Shown here in pieces: positions 10,916 to 21,839 of a stretch of DNA of 64,000 nt (positions are counted from its first letter, which is position 1; each line of letters opens with the position of its first letter). Origin of the DNA: Isoetes taiwanensis (lineage: Eukaryota; Streptophyta; Lycopodiopsida; Isoetales; Isoetaceae); NCBI GenBank assembly GCA_021234155.1, contig JAJEKV010000036.1, positions 124,791 to 188,790 on the forward strand, written 5' to 3'. Made by a program: the position numbers and the translations under genes. The notes below the pieces were generated by a model. That model was not told the origin of the DNA, searched no databases, and saw nothing but the letters and a program-made list of their open reading frames with translations.

Positions 10916-11760
10916 GGGTCCTAATTCTAGCCTCGGGAATTCTCGCTAGCACCTCGCCTATAAGTATGCTCAAATGTTGATGTCGATTTTCATAAATTTG
11001 GAATATACGCCATATCCGGGCCAAGGGTATGGGTAATGCCGCTCCTTAAATCGCTAGCTATTGATCTAGCAAGGAAGGGAGTATCAAACGGATAAGCGCC
11101 TCGGGGAGCCGAAGATCGCTTAAGCAAAGGGGAGCTGATTTGGTGGTGCCAATTGAGAAATGGGGACTTATTTATAGAAAGGGGAAAACCCTAATTTTAC
11201 GTGACTTAGATTTTTACCGGTGATTAGTGGATTCCTCATCTATTAAGGGATGGTAAATTGCAAGTCTCAAGACTATTTCTAGAGTTTGAGCTACGCTAAG
11301 GAGAGCTACCGAACCTATTGGGCAATTTGAGATCATTTGGTGATGATATGGTATCGGTTCATATTGCCTGCGCCCGATTTAAAATGTAGAAATCGTCTCG
11401 GGCGCTGACGTAGAGACATGGGTCCTAATTGGGCTAGATTGCCTTTTCAATTCTAGGGTCATCTGTTGGCCGTAATTCTACTAAACTCATCGAAGTTAGG
11501 CAGAATTGACTCCTTACTTGGTCGTGATTTGGAGCTGTTTTGCATTTAAGATGGTCTCGACACGCTATGCCTACCTCGGGATTTCTAAAATGTAGAACTG
11601 GGTTCCTGGCGCTGACGTAGAGACATCGGCTCAATTTTGGCTCCAAACTCCAATTTGATTAAACGGAAGGCTAGGATCATATCTTGACTCTATCTAAACC
11701 GGGTTTGACATTCTCGACGCTTCACGCAAAATTTTCTTTTTATATTAACAAAATTTTACG
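10916..11760 (-). promoter_or_regulatory. Internal leader-like block with TATA-like box and duplicated TGACGTAGAGACAT motif
   Basis: No coding sequence is visible. The motif GCGCTGACGTAGAGACAT occurs at about 11,400-11,417 and again about 205 bp on at 11,608-11,625, each preceded by an AAATGTAGAA-like word. A related copy lies at 13,280-13,296. On the - strand CTATAAATAAG (about 11,170) resembles a TATA box. A similar CTATAAATGG lies at about 13,158 next to the third motif copy. This suggests a duplicated leader or promoter block inside the element. Confidence 0.35.
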
Positions 11761-13140
11761 GGCCATTTACAAGGTTCAAGGGCGTTTCTCCTTTTGATGT
11801 CTCGGCAAGATACATATCTTGCCTCATGAGGGTGACTTCTTCGCAGTAATCGTGGCAGCCGCTGAATCTTCAAAATGTTTCACCAAGTGGGCTTCGCCGC
11901 CTTCTGCGTAAACACAGCTAAATATCTGCCCGCCACGCATGTCCGTGCTATTCTTTGAATGACTTCGCTGACTGACACTTGAACGGGCGCTCGCGGGAAT
12001 CGTGGAGTCTCAGAATCTCCTCGGAAGTGGCGGATCTCCTTGAGCCCCGCTCTCCTCCTCGCTTCTTTCCTTGGGTTCGCCTCTTCCTGCGCTCGTGTGG
12101 GCTCCGGGTTTTAAGTGGGTGGAGGGGGCTTTAGTGTCTCCGGGTTTCTCGTCAGGGTGCCCGCCTCGACTGCTCTCACCCTGCTCCCGGTAATAGGGTG
12201 TTGTAGGCCTCCCACTTCGCCATATATGCTTGTGCTCCTCATTCTTTCTCATAGACCTTTAAGGGCCTTATCACATAAGCTTCTGGCCATGTCGTGGCCT
12301 TAACCCTATCCCATCGGCCGAAATGGTGGGGCTTCTCACCGCCTACTCTCCTCGCCTTTTTGGGCTGCCTCGGCTGTACCTCTTTCCTCTACAATCGGGC
12401 TTTGAAGAGCTTTGCTCTGTCACATACTGCAGACGTAGTCTTGGTCCGACCGCTTGTAGTGGGCGGGTCTCCTCCCCGACGTTTGATGACTCCACTCCTG
12501 GGCTTCTTCCTAACCTTCACCAAATTTCTTGTCTGCCTTTGACGGCCTTGGCCCTTCCTCTTGGGTCCGCCTTCCTCGATCCTTCTTGATCTCTCGTCCC
12601 TAAGGGCGCTCTTTTGATCTCCCCTCACAGACTTATGGATTTGCTAGGGTCGGCCTCTTCCTCCTGGTGAGTTCCTGTGGGCTGGACTGGCCGCTCCTCT
12701 CCTACTCGCCTCCCCGCAGTGGATCTCATCCTGGGTTGTTCTTGGGCCTATGGGTGGGGTTCACCTGCTCCTCTCATTCCCTCCCTTGCATGGAGGCCCC
12801 TCGTGTTGTTTCCTGGCTGCTGCTCGTCAGCCTCCTCAGCTGCTCAATTTCATTGAGGATCTGCCATGACGCCTCGGGCCGACTGCCCTCCAAGATCTCT
12901 CTCAGAGTGGTCGCTTCGGGTCTCGACCTCGGGATTCCTCGCCGACGAAGATCCCATGAGAGAAGGGCGTCTTTCCCAAGAACTTAAGGAACAAGGCCTT
13001 CTGACACTGGCTGAGGATCCGGCTTCTGGGCTTAGGCTTCCTTGCAGTCAAGTTGTATGCTATCATTTTTCGGTTCACATTGAGCTACTTAAGATCGCTT
13101 TGATAATACGAGCTAAGTTCTGTGAAGAACGGAAAATGGA
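11761..13140 (-). pseudogene. Second gag-like basic region, broken
   Basis: The - strand reads as a charged protein with stops: REILEGSRPEASWQILNEIE (about 12,840-12,905) looks helical, and RNLVKVRKKPRSGVIKRRGG (about 12,470-12,530) is strongly basic. WDRVKATTWPEAYVIRPLRV follows near 12,250-12,310. These properties fit gag or a gag N-terminal extension, but no capsid motif is recognisable. The + strand frames over the same interval (for example 12,667-12,987) are shadows. It may be a duplicated gag module, since a homologous leader motif precedes both this block and the one starting near 10,915. Confidence 0.3.
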
Positions 13141-13424
13141 GGGGTCCAGCTTCCATTTATAGGGCCAATTTTAGGGTCAACTTTAAACTGGCCTTTTGGG
13201 TTGTCTAAGGCATCTAAACACGTATTGTTAGTATGTCTGACGCTATACTTCAAACATTCCTAGAATCTAGAAACCCGTCTCCAAGGCTGACGTAGACATG
13301 GTGGGCCCCACTATTAAATTAACATGTAACATGCTAAATCTACTAATTTTAGCTTAAATTTAGAATTATCAAGATATTTTATCAGACTTCTTACAACTTT
13401 TTAAAAGCTTGCCCGACGCTGTAC
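13141..13424 (-). other. Untranslated leader of chromovirus, third copy of TGACGTAGA motif
   Basis: The block lies between the primer-binding site and the first gag-like sequence on the - strand. It contains GGCTGACGTAGACATGG (about 13,280-13,296), related to the two copies near 11.4 and 11.6 kb, and a TATAAAT on the - strand at about 13,158. It is AT-rich towards 13,400. Confidence 0.35.
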
Positions 13425-13440
13425 CCTGGCTCTGCAGAAA
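13425..13440 (-). promoter_or_regulatory. Primer-binding site, initiator-Met tRNA type, degenerate
   Basis: The + strand reads CCTGGCTCTGCAGAAA. The complement of the 3' end of plant initiator tRNA-Met gives CCTGGCTCTGATACCA on this strand, so ten bases in a row agree. One base separates it from TG (13,442), that is CA on the - strand, which would be the end of the 5' LTR. Type and spacing are those of a gypsy primer-binding site, and this fixes the element on the - strand. Confidence 0.6.
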
Positions 13441-13441
13441 C

Positions 13442-15311
13442 TGCCCCCATGTTTTTGGTGACTTCCACCCGGCCTTTTGGATGCTGGGCTCACCAGCCCT
13501 CCTTTCATGCTTCTGCTCTTTCTAACTGCTAGCCAGTTTATATAAACTACAAAACAGGCACTTTCTATTTTTCAGGTCAAGGAGGATCCTAATGTCTCCT
13601 TCAGTGCTAAATGTGAACATGCATGTTTCTGTTCTTGGTCCCAAAGCAATTATGGTTTCAAGGACCAGATTCCTCCTACCAGATACACCTATAAACGTGA
13701 GCCCATCCCAGCCTGCCAACACAGGTCACAAGCATACCCTAAATCTTAACGTTCCAAATAGGAAGTGTCTGCATCCCGCTCTCAGGCCTTCACTGGAAGT
13801 TTTGGGTTTTAAACATGTGATACACATTCACATCCCACCTACATGTATCCCACATATCTCAGATAGATAAAGATCAAGACATCACATAGAATCCTACCCC
13901 CTGTGCTCATGGGGACTCAAAGGGGATGATCCACAAGCTTGTCTCCGAGTTCATCAGTGCATTTTAATTCATGGCAATGGATTTTATCGTAATGCTTAAC
14001 ATGGCTCAGCCGGTCCACTCCATCCGGGCTTCTCCTGCACACTTTGCAGAGTAGGGTTTAAAAAGTGTTGGGACTGGGATCAGAGTTCATTGGATAAGCA
14101 AGTAGCCTGTGGGCTATATCCTCGCTGTATCTCCCCGCCTCGAGTGGGGGCGGTGTAGGATCACTCCTCCGTGAGATCTCCCATGCCGACTAAGGTGACT
14201 AGAGGGGCCACCGCCTGTGACCACTTTGAACTCAATGGAAGGTCATATTCACCACCTCACGAAATGAGCCCATGCCTTGCCCACACGCAGTGGCAAGCCA
14301 TTAGGACCTAGGGGTCACAGTGGACTTCCTGGGCAGCCTTACACACCGTAGGGGTCGCTCAAGAGTCGAACATGAACCTCCTTATAAGCTAGCCCTGCCC
14401 TTCACCCACAACCGTGTGTGGCTCTTTGTGCACAAACCATAAAGAAGCTAGAGAGGCTACTCTTAGAGCATCAACTATAAAAGCTTCTTTTAGGTCTCTA
14501 CCTCTTCCCAATACAAGCAAGGAGTTCACAGAGATATATCATCTATATACATCATGTATATCCAAAGATCGCGATCACCTATATCATATTAGGTTCTTTT
14601 AGTTAGAATCAAGCATTCAGAGTTCTAGAGGGTCGCTATGGCAATCTAATAGCTAAACTCCCAATGATTCAATGCCTAAAATAGGGTTTAGGACTATCTA
14701 ATTGGCCAAATACTGGATCCTTGAGGGGCTCCTCCCCGACCGAGCTCACTATCCGGCCAAACGCCGACCAGGAACTAAGGGATGCTATTCTCCCAAGCAG
14801 AAGTCTGATGCTGGTCGCTGAGGCGTTCCTAAACGTAGTTCCTCAAGCCCCAAAATCAAAATTAGGTTAGTTAGGTTTCCCCATATATAGACAAGGGGTG
14901 GTTAGGTTTCCAATTAACTCTTTGCATGTGGGATAATTGGAAATGGGCCCACTTTGCCTTTAAGGCTAGGTGATAAATGTGCCTTACATGGAAATGTGTG
15001 CACTCCAAATGTGCCTTCACATGGAAATGTGTGTACATTAATGAATGTGTACATTGGAAAATGTGCACATTATTTGCACTCTATGGGTATGTCACTTGGC
15101 ATCAAGTGGCCACATGGAATGTGTGCCCACATTACACGTGTACATTGGAAAATGTGCACATTAATGCTAATGCACATTCTATAGCAAGTTGCCCCTAGCG
15201 CCTGGTGACTTGGCTACACGCTGGCATACACGCCAATCGGGTATGTGGCGGTACGCTGACGCAGCATACCATAATGGCCCCGGGAGCCGATAATCAGGCC
15301 GAACGTTACAC
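13442..15311 (-). repeat. 5' LTR of nested chromovirus
   Basis: The inner two thirds (13,442-14,680) is a direct repeat of the left LTR. Matches are clearest from 13,850 to 14,665, for example CCACTCCATCCGGGCTTC, GACTAGAGG, AACTCAATGGAAGGTCATAT, GGGGTCGCTCAAGAGTCG and GGTTCTTTTAGTTAGAATC. The outer part (14,680-15,311) is less similar to its partner and contains a local repeat (14,950-15,170). A TATATATGG on the - strand (about 14,885) is a possible promoter element. The right end is set by the point where outer-element integrase resumes at 15,312. Confidence 0.55.
14950..15170. repeat. Local minisatellite based on AATGTGCACATT
   Basis: GTGTACATTGGAAAATGTGC followed by ACATTA occurs at 15,047-15,072 and identically at 15,138-15,163. 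Shorter forms (ACATGGAAATGTGTGCAC, CACATGGAATGTGTG) fill the interval. The core CACATT/AATGTG words make short inverted repeats. The reading frames over it, rich in C, H and W, are repeat artefacts. Confidence 0.75.
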
Positions 15312-16320
15312 CTTTGCAAACAAACCACCGCAAAGAAGATCATCAGTCGCTACTGCCAAGTTTGTTCAAAGATTGTTATGAGACACCGCATGCCATAAAT
15401 GTCAAAATCTCATGGTAGAAGAATCCTTCAACCCGCCGCCTTTTTACCGTATTGTATCTCCGGTCCTTTCAAATTTGGGGATTGGATTTTATAGGGCCTA
15501 TATTCCTAATCTCAAGGTAGGCATGAATAATATCCTAGCTGTTGCATTATTTTACTAAATGGGTGGAAGCAACTCCACTTAGATGTGCAAATGCTCCTCG
15601 GTTAACCGCAAGATTTTACATGAGCAATATATACCAGTTTGGCATTCCTTTCAAATTAGACTGGAGTAGGGGAACACAGCTTCATAAATGATGTCATTAG
15701 TAATTTATCAAAGCATTAAAGGTCAAACATGTGAAAAGTTCCGGGCCATTATCCCCGCAATGGGGCGTGTCAATCAACAAACAAAGTGTTGAAGAGCATC
15801 CTAAAAGAATTGAAGTTCATAAAAGATTGCATGTTAAACCGCATGATGCATTGTGGGCATATATAGGACCATCAGAAATGCTACTAACCATACACCTTTT
15901 AGCCTTGCCTATGGTATTGGAAGTCGTATCCCACAGTTCTGAATTGCTATCACTGTTGGCAATGAAGATCCGTGATGCAGCCTAGAGGATGCTTACAAAG
16001 ACAAAAGGAGAAGTTGGCTTGGCGTTTCGAAGAAGAGAGGCCGGAAGTCGAATGTGAACTCGAAAAAGCTAAGGATGTAGCAAATTTTCAAAGCCGCTAA
16101 TTACCAAGCCATAAGGAAGTTTCAAAGTAAAATGAATTGGTGCTCAAGGAATAAAGCAAAGGAAGATTCAAAGTAGTAAATTTGATAGCCTATGGAAGGT
16201 CTCTTTCAAGATCCATGCAATTGCAGTACGAATTTTATCTTTGCAAGAAATTGGCACAGTGGAGATCATAGCTAATCCTATAAACATTATCGTCAGACTT
16301 GAAAAGGTATTGGGAACAAA
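15312..16320 (+). pseudogene. Integrase of outer gypsy element (right half after the insertion), broken
   Basis: This is the continuation of the element at 245-2,483. KQTTAKKIISRYC begins at 15,318 and continues the zinc finger broken off at EGICGG. The catalytic core follows: FKFGDWIL (about 15,468), FTKWVEATPLRCANAP (15,553-15,600), HFINDVISNLS (about 15,680) and STNKVLKSIL (about 15,772). EHPKRIEVHKRLHVKPHDAL with WAY (about 15,795-15,862) and the TPFSLAYGMEAV-equivalent (about 15,890-15,930) come next. The C-terminal module ends in ANPINIIVRLEKV (about 16,270-16,310). Frameshifts and stops are present throughout. The order is exactly that of plant gypsy integrases. Confidence 0.85.
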
Positions 16321-19300
16321 GATGTCCTACCGATCTTTATTTTGAGTAAACATGTTGTAGTGCTTTTTAATTAGAACTATATGATAATTTCGTAAAGAAT
16401 AGTTGTCGAGTCTTCGCTAGTATTTCAAGCTTTAAATGATAAAAGACATAAAAGGAGCAAAGAAAATCAAAACAAAAACATAGAGTTCTGCAAAGTAGGT
16501 TTTATTTTAACGCTTAACTTTCAGAGAAGATGGTTTCGACCGGCTTATTTCAAACAAATGCCGCTCAGCCGAGCAAGAATTTATTTTGTGGATGCTAACA
16601 TTTTGCACCACTTGCCGATCCATCGTGGACCGATCAAACTCCATCGATGTACCTAGCCTCGTATATACATGAGACTTGTATTCTTTTCAAATGCGATTCC
16701 TATCAAGCACGGTATGCATCCATGGAGAAAAGCCGCTGCGTATGATACTAACAGCTTTTTAAGTGTCATTCCAGCTCATTTGTTTTCCCTTCCATGTCCA
16801 TCCGATCACTATAGCCCTGAACATATGACCATTGCTTCCAAATCTTCTCTCAAGTCAAGCATTTCAAAGTTGCTCTCATAGTCACTCACCTAAAGGCAAC
16901 TCAGAGACAAGTTCAAACAAAAAACAAGAAGAACATCAAATGGCCGATCATGTCAATTATTCCAACAGCTAAGACCACTACACCACACACAGGTATTCAT
17001 ATCCATACTAAATTTTCAATCATCACAGGCCGAGGGGACTAGCCACATCCTTTCCTTTGTTTAGCATCATGTTGCCCGCTATAGCAGTAACATGTACAAG
17101 GCCTCGTTAAATATCACATGTGCAAAACAACTTGGGCCATCAAGAGTATCGACCTCAAAACTTGAAGACAAAGATGTCATGAAGAACCCAAAGGATACCT
17201 GCCGCTACTGCCTGCCAACTCAAACTCCAAGGATCAATGCATTTTCTAGCTCAAGGCACCATGAGGTTTGGAAGACCCCTCGTGAAGGATGGTGCCACAT
17301 ATGGTATTTTATCCTTTTCCTATATTGTGAAGATTCTCTATTTGCCTTTATACCATCATCATACCTAACATCATCCTTATCCCATTTTTCTCACCCTCAT
17401 TGCTCTTTCTTTCACATCCTATACCATCAAGGTATTTTATGTATGCAACCATTTGTTTCATAGTTGACCTACTCATGACTCCAGCACATTCTGCCAAAGT
17501 TGTCAAATCTAAAAGTTGCCTAGTACCAAACTCTATATCACTCATTCTCATCTCATGCCTTGCCATTCCATTGTCACACACTTATACCAAGTAGCTAAAG
17601 CAAAACATATGTGCTACACAAAAATAAGCAAAACACAAAGATGCCTAGTCACCATCTCCAAGGACATGGCATGATGACTAGATGTACATGTCATCACCTC
17701 CAAAGCTACTTTGGTCCACTCCATCATTTGCATACCTTCTGTCCATTCACCATGTTGCCACCTAAGCACCAAATTTCCACATCATCACATCACTCCACAT
17801 CATCAAATGATGATCAGGCGAAGTTTTAACCAAACTCAAAAATTGGTCAACCAAATGATCAAATTACCTCTGGGAAGCGAACCTACTAGCCTTGTTTACT
17901 CCTAGTTGACCTATTTGCTATCCTTCCACTACATTTTCACCTATTGCCACCTCATCATCCATTTGGGCAAAATACCTTGTTTGATTCAACACATATCACA
18001 TTGACCTTTGCCCACCATTCATCTTTTTAACAAAAATCAAAAATATTATTTTTCCAAAATTTGTCCTGCCATCTTGAAGCTCCCCTTTGGAAAGTATGCC
18101 AACGGGCACAAAAATCTCAAAAAAAGACTTCTATATAGACTCAAATTCTCATTTCTTGGGAACCGTGGGCCCATGCCAAAATGCAAAATTTTCCTATTCT
18201 ACCCCATCTTCCATCTACTCCTCTTATCCTTCTCAGCCAAGTATGCCCCTCTCGCATAAGTCAAACACGACGAAACAGCTTTACGGAGGAGACCACGAAT
18301 CGAGAAAGGAAAAATAGCTCCCCATTTATACCTTGTCCCACCTTTGATCTCAGGCCTCCTGTGGATATATCATGGCCGAATCCCTAAAATTTGAATTTTC
18401 CAAGAAAACCACCTTCATGGGATTAAACGGGTGCGGATCATGGCATCTCATAGCCTGGCTTTGTCCTACTCCACTCTGAAAAGAATGTTCTCAATTAAAC
18501 CAAAACCGCGGGCATTGATTATTGCACTCTGCTGGTGATCCGGACCATAGATGTGTGGGACTTTAAAAAGGGGTTTGTTCCCATCAATTTTTCGAGGGCC
18601 ATAAGCGGATTTTGAAGACTGTGAACGCGAAGTCGCGGATCGCCTACAGAGTTTCTGCGTGTAAGATCCTCCCGCCTCGAAATCAAAATCGAGGTGGCAT
18701 ATGTAATGATATCCTTGAATTTTTTGAAACTTGAAGTTTATTTTGATTGAGTTGTTCTTGAATGATCCAACAGCATTCTTGAATAATCCTCGGGTTGTGA
18801 ATTTGCTATTTTGACTTAATGAAAATCGGAATTTGGGGAGAAGAGGTGAAAGTATGATTGAACCATTTTAAGCTATGCTTTGGTCATTTGCACTTCATAA
18901 AAGGAATCTTCGAGCAGAGTATAACTAGCGGTTTGTGTAAGTCATTGAAAAAATAGAAATGCACCTCAAGCAGCATACGTCCTTAAGAAAACTAAACAAA
19001 AATAGATCTTTTTCTTTAAATCACCTCATAGTTTGAAGGCATCTCTAGTGTCCGCAACCATCGAGGTACCGTGAGTGAGTATTGAGAGCGAAAAAACTGG
19101 TAGCAGGGAATCTCGACAATTAGAGTGTAAGAACTCAAGCATGTGCATTGCCATTGAAACTCCCGCACGCATGTTACAAGAAGAATTTAGGTCGGTTTGA
19201 ACCAAGTGAGCACATGCACGCCGAATCTACGTGAGCATACCTAGGTGTGGGAATTTGTTTTATCACAAAAAGATCATTGCTTAGCATTTAAGCGACCGAA

Positions 19301-19770
19301 AGCTCACTGCCTAGGCCATTGACCAAAAATTGACCCCAAATGAAGTTGATTTGTGAGAAATCAGAACACTTAGCTTGTGGTGGCTTTCACAAATAGCTCG
19401 CGTTGGCTAGCACACTTTGGCAAAGAATTCAAGTGCTTTTGAAATACATGCATGGTTTGGTGAATGTTTGAATGTCGCTTAGCTCTTTCGCTTTAGGGAT
19501 TCTAGTGGATTTGGTATTTCCCTTGCAAAGTCGAGATGTTTTGCAGTACGATTGATCACCTCAAGCGATCCTGAGGTCCCGACTCATCAAAACACCTTTA
19601 GAAGTAGTCTCACTTGAGACCATCCAGATAATCTCCACCACATCATTCAATTTGTAAATAAAATGTTCGAAAAGGAACGCCTTGGCACGCGTACGCTTCG
19701 ATGATGGGCAAGCTTCTTTCAAAAAAGGAAGTACATGATCTAGTCATAATCTTATTCTTATTTTTTTTGG
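16321..19770. other. AT-rich non-coding stretch, probably 3' end of outer element and older repeats
   Basis: No protein family, RNA gene or clear terminal repeat is visible. Purine-rich sequence near 16,430-16,490 could be a polypurine tract of the outer element, but no LTR border is recognisable. Open frames of 60-123 codons (for example 17,092-17,463) have no motifs. Low-complexity CATCATCA-type sequence occurs near 17,640-17,830. Confidence 0.4.
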
Positions 19771-20195
19771 GGTGTCCCTAAAGGGCAAACCCTCGCTCAT
19801 GTGGATAGGCGGGAATATCCATGTATATGCTAGAATATACCCAGATATTCTAGGTAACTGGCCTAAACCTACTATTGCAGGTAATCGGGCAATAATCTAC
19901 CTGTCATTATTCTTCTCGCTATGGTTAATGGTAGAGTTGCTCTGTTCTGTAGAGATTAAAAAAGCTTGGAATGATCCATTGCTACCTTGGGTAAGTTAGC
20001 TGACACTTTGAGCTTTAGGAAGTGCAATGGAAACGGTGGCGTTGTGACCATACTTTGTTTTTTTATTGAACAAATTCATCCCTGCTTGGTGCATGTTGCT
20101 CCAGTGCAGTACAAATGGTCAAAGTCAAAGATTTTCTTAGTTCTTTCAACTTAGCAGAAGTTACATTAGTAATAAGGGACAAAATACAAGCAATT
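19771..20195. other. Sequence upstream of PPR relic, unassigned
   Basis: A 75-codon open frame at 19,772-19,999 has no recognised motif. A T-run (19,757-19,768) and ordinary AT-rich DNA lie between it and the PPR similarity. I could not find a credible start codon or promoter for the PPR relic here. Confidence 0.3.
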
Positions 20196-21210
20196 CCATA
20201 TGCTTGGGTTGGAAACTCTGCTATCCAAATGTGATTGCCCCCCAAACATGGCTATAGATAACATGATTCTTGATGGAGTTTGTAAGATAGGTAGGGTAGA
20301 TGAAGCTATTAAGTTTTTTGAATCATTGTTTGCTTTTGGTTGCATGCTGGATACCATCACACTATACTTGTTGATGGATTCACAAAGAAGGCAGAGTGGA
20401 GGATGTAGTTAAGATCTTTCGCAGAATGCCTTCTATTGGTTTAATCCCAGATGTCTTTATATACAATGCTCTTATGGGCAGTCTTTGCAAAGCAAATCGT
20501 GCTGCGGATGCTGAGCATGTCCTTGAAGAAATGGAACTAAAAAATGTGTTCGAAATATTGTTATGTATATTTGACTCCTAAATTGCTTATGCAGAGGAAG
20601 GAAGTAGATACGACAAAGCTCAAAAGCTCTTCCAACATATGAGAAAAGATGGGTACGCACCTAATGTCTTATCTTATAATACTATGGTTCATGGGCTGTT
20701 TGACGAAACGGGTTACAGATGAATTTATTCCAGATATGTGATGTACAACACTTTCATTAATGTACTTTGTAAAGTTGATAAAATGGATGATGTTAGGAAG
20801 TTCTTCAGGACATGGTATTAGTTGCCCATGTTCCGTGATGCAATTCCAACAAAACGCCGCTCATCGGGTTGTGTTAGGCCAGATCGAGGAAGCACACCTG
20901 CTATTTGAAACAAGCACTATTAGTGAGTTAGTCTGTTCTCTATGTTACTTATAATATTATACGTGCTTCACTTTGCAAACAGAATTAGTTTGATATTGCA
21001 CTCAAAAGTATTTGACGAAATGTCAAGCAATTATATTGCTCTAATCAACATAACATACGATGTCCTTCTTGATGCGAGGAACCTACTTCTGGGGGCAGAT
21101 TATATTTTGGATATAGGAACATTTAATTCCTTTCTTAATGTTGTGTGCAAGGGTGGTAGGCTTGAGGAGGCTAAAAGAGTTTTTAAGTTACTTGGTCCAC
21201 TTCAACAAGC
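20196..21210 (+). pseudogene. P-class pentatricopeptide repeat (PPR) gene fragment, frameshifted
   Basis: PPR proteins bind organellar RNA through ~35-residue helical repeats. The + strand, read across frameshifts, gives consecutive repeats. They are MILDGVCKIGRVDEAIKFFE; then a repeat ending in GRVEDVVKIFRRMPS; then IPDVFIYNALMGSLCKANRA with DAEHVLEEM; then YDKAQKLFQHMRKDGYAPNV; then MYNTFINVLCKVDKMDDVRK (about 20,740-20,800); then GQIEEAHLLFE (about 20,878-20,910); and finally GTFNSFLNVVCKGGRLEEAK (about 21,115-21,175). Spacing near 105 bp per repeat is right for P-class. At least three frame changes and internal stops break it. The absent N-terminus and organelle targeting sequence suggest a partial or captured copy. 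An alternative is a spliced gene with poor sequence quality. Confidence 0.75.
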
Positions 21211-21406
21211 TGGAATGAGGAAAAGGCAGGTTCAAAGTCCTCTAGTGGTTGGACCTATTGACCCTAACATCAGGAAGAAGGCTTCTTTAAATGGTCAGAG
21301 AGATCGAAGACATGAAATGTTGGATGCGAAATTAGGTTCAGATAAAAGAGAGTTTTCGGGAAAGTGTAGTAAGCCAGATGAAGAGATTGGCAAGGCATGG
21401 TTCTAA
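21211..21406 (+). pseudogene. Basic C-terminal extension in frame with the last PPR repeat
   Basis: The frame open from 20,942 to 21,406 continues past the last PPR-like repeat into a charged, lysine-rich tail containing VVGPIDPNIRKKASLNGQRD and ending ...EEIGKAWF at a stop. I do not recognise the tail. It may be the natural C-terminus of the PPR protein or sequence joined to it by rearrangement. Confidence 0.35.
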
Positions 21407-21839
21407 GAAACCACAGACTCAAGTTATTACTTTAAAATGTAATACATTTTTCTACAAAACCTAAAATTCCACAAAGTGTAGGCCCATCGGGAGAAATGGT
21501 GCCATCCAGAAACTTTGCCTCCTTATCCTTGTCTTGCACAAATGGATTATTCCAATATGTAAGAGATGAATGATTGGAGAAGAGGAACTGAGTTGCACTA
21601 GATTATATCAAAACAACAAGAAGGTAAGGTTTGCATAGAAGACCAAAACGAACCTATACGTTATGAGATTTTCTTTGGTAAAGTTCGCATTATTATAGGT
21701 GCTTTGCAAAAAGTTCATCTGCTAAGGACTTTATGTTCACTTCAAAGGTGGAAGAAGACAAGAAAATATCTCAATGAAGATTTTCATAAGTTTTTGTTAT
21801 TATGATAACATTGAAGGCCAATCCATAAGTAATTATTAA

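Larger units (their letters stand above)
2484..15311 (-). mobile_element. Nested chromovirus-type LTR retrotransposon (Ty3/gypsy), degenerate
   Basis: A ~12.8 kb insert splits the integrase zinc finger of the + strand outer gypsy element. Read on the - strand it has a 5' LTR (13,442-15,311), a primer-binding site (13,425-13,440), gag-like sequence, protease, RT, RNase H, integrase with a chromodomain-like end (down to about 4,855), a conserved 3' module, a polypurine tract (4,398-4,703) and a 3' LTR (2,484-4,397). The LTR lengths, 1.87 and 1.91 kb, agree. The left flank TTTTG (2,479-2,483) and right flank CTTTG (15,312-15,316) could be a 5-bp target duplication with one change. All coding parts are broken. 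The domain set fits the Tekay/Del group of chromoviruses, but that placement is an inference. Confidence 0.7.

Noticed and set aside
14954-15198. Cysteine/histidine/tryptophan-rich small protein
   Set aside because: It is produced by the AATGTGCACATT repeat read in two frames.
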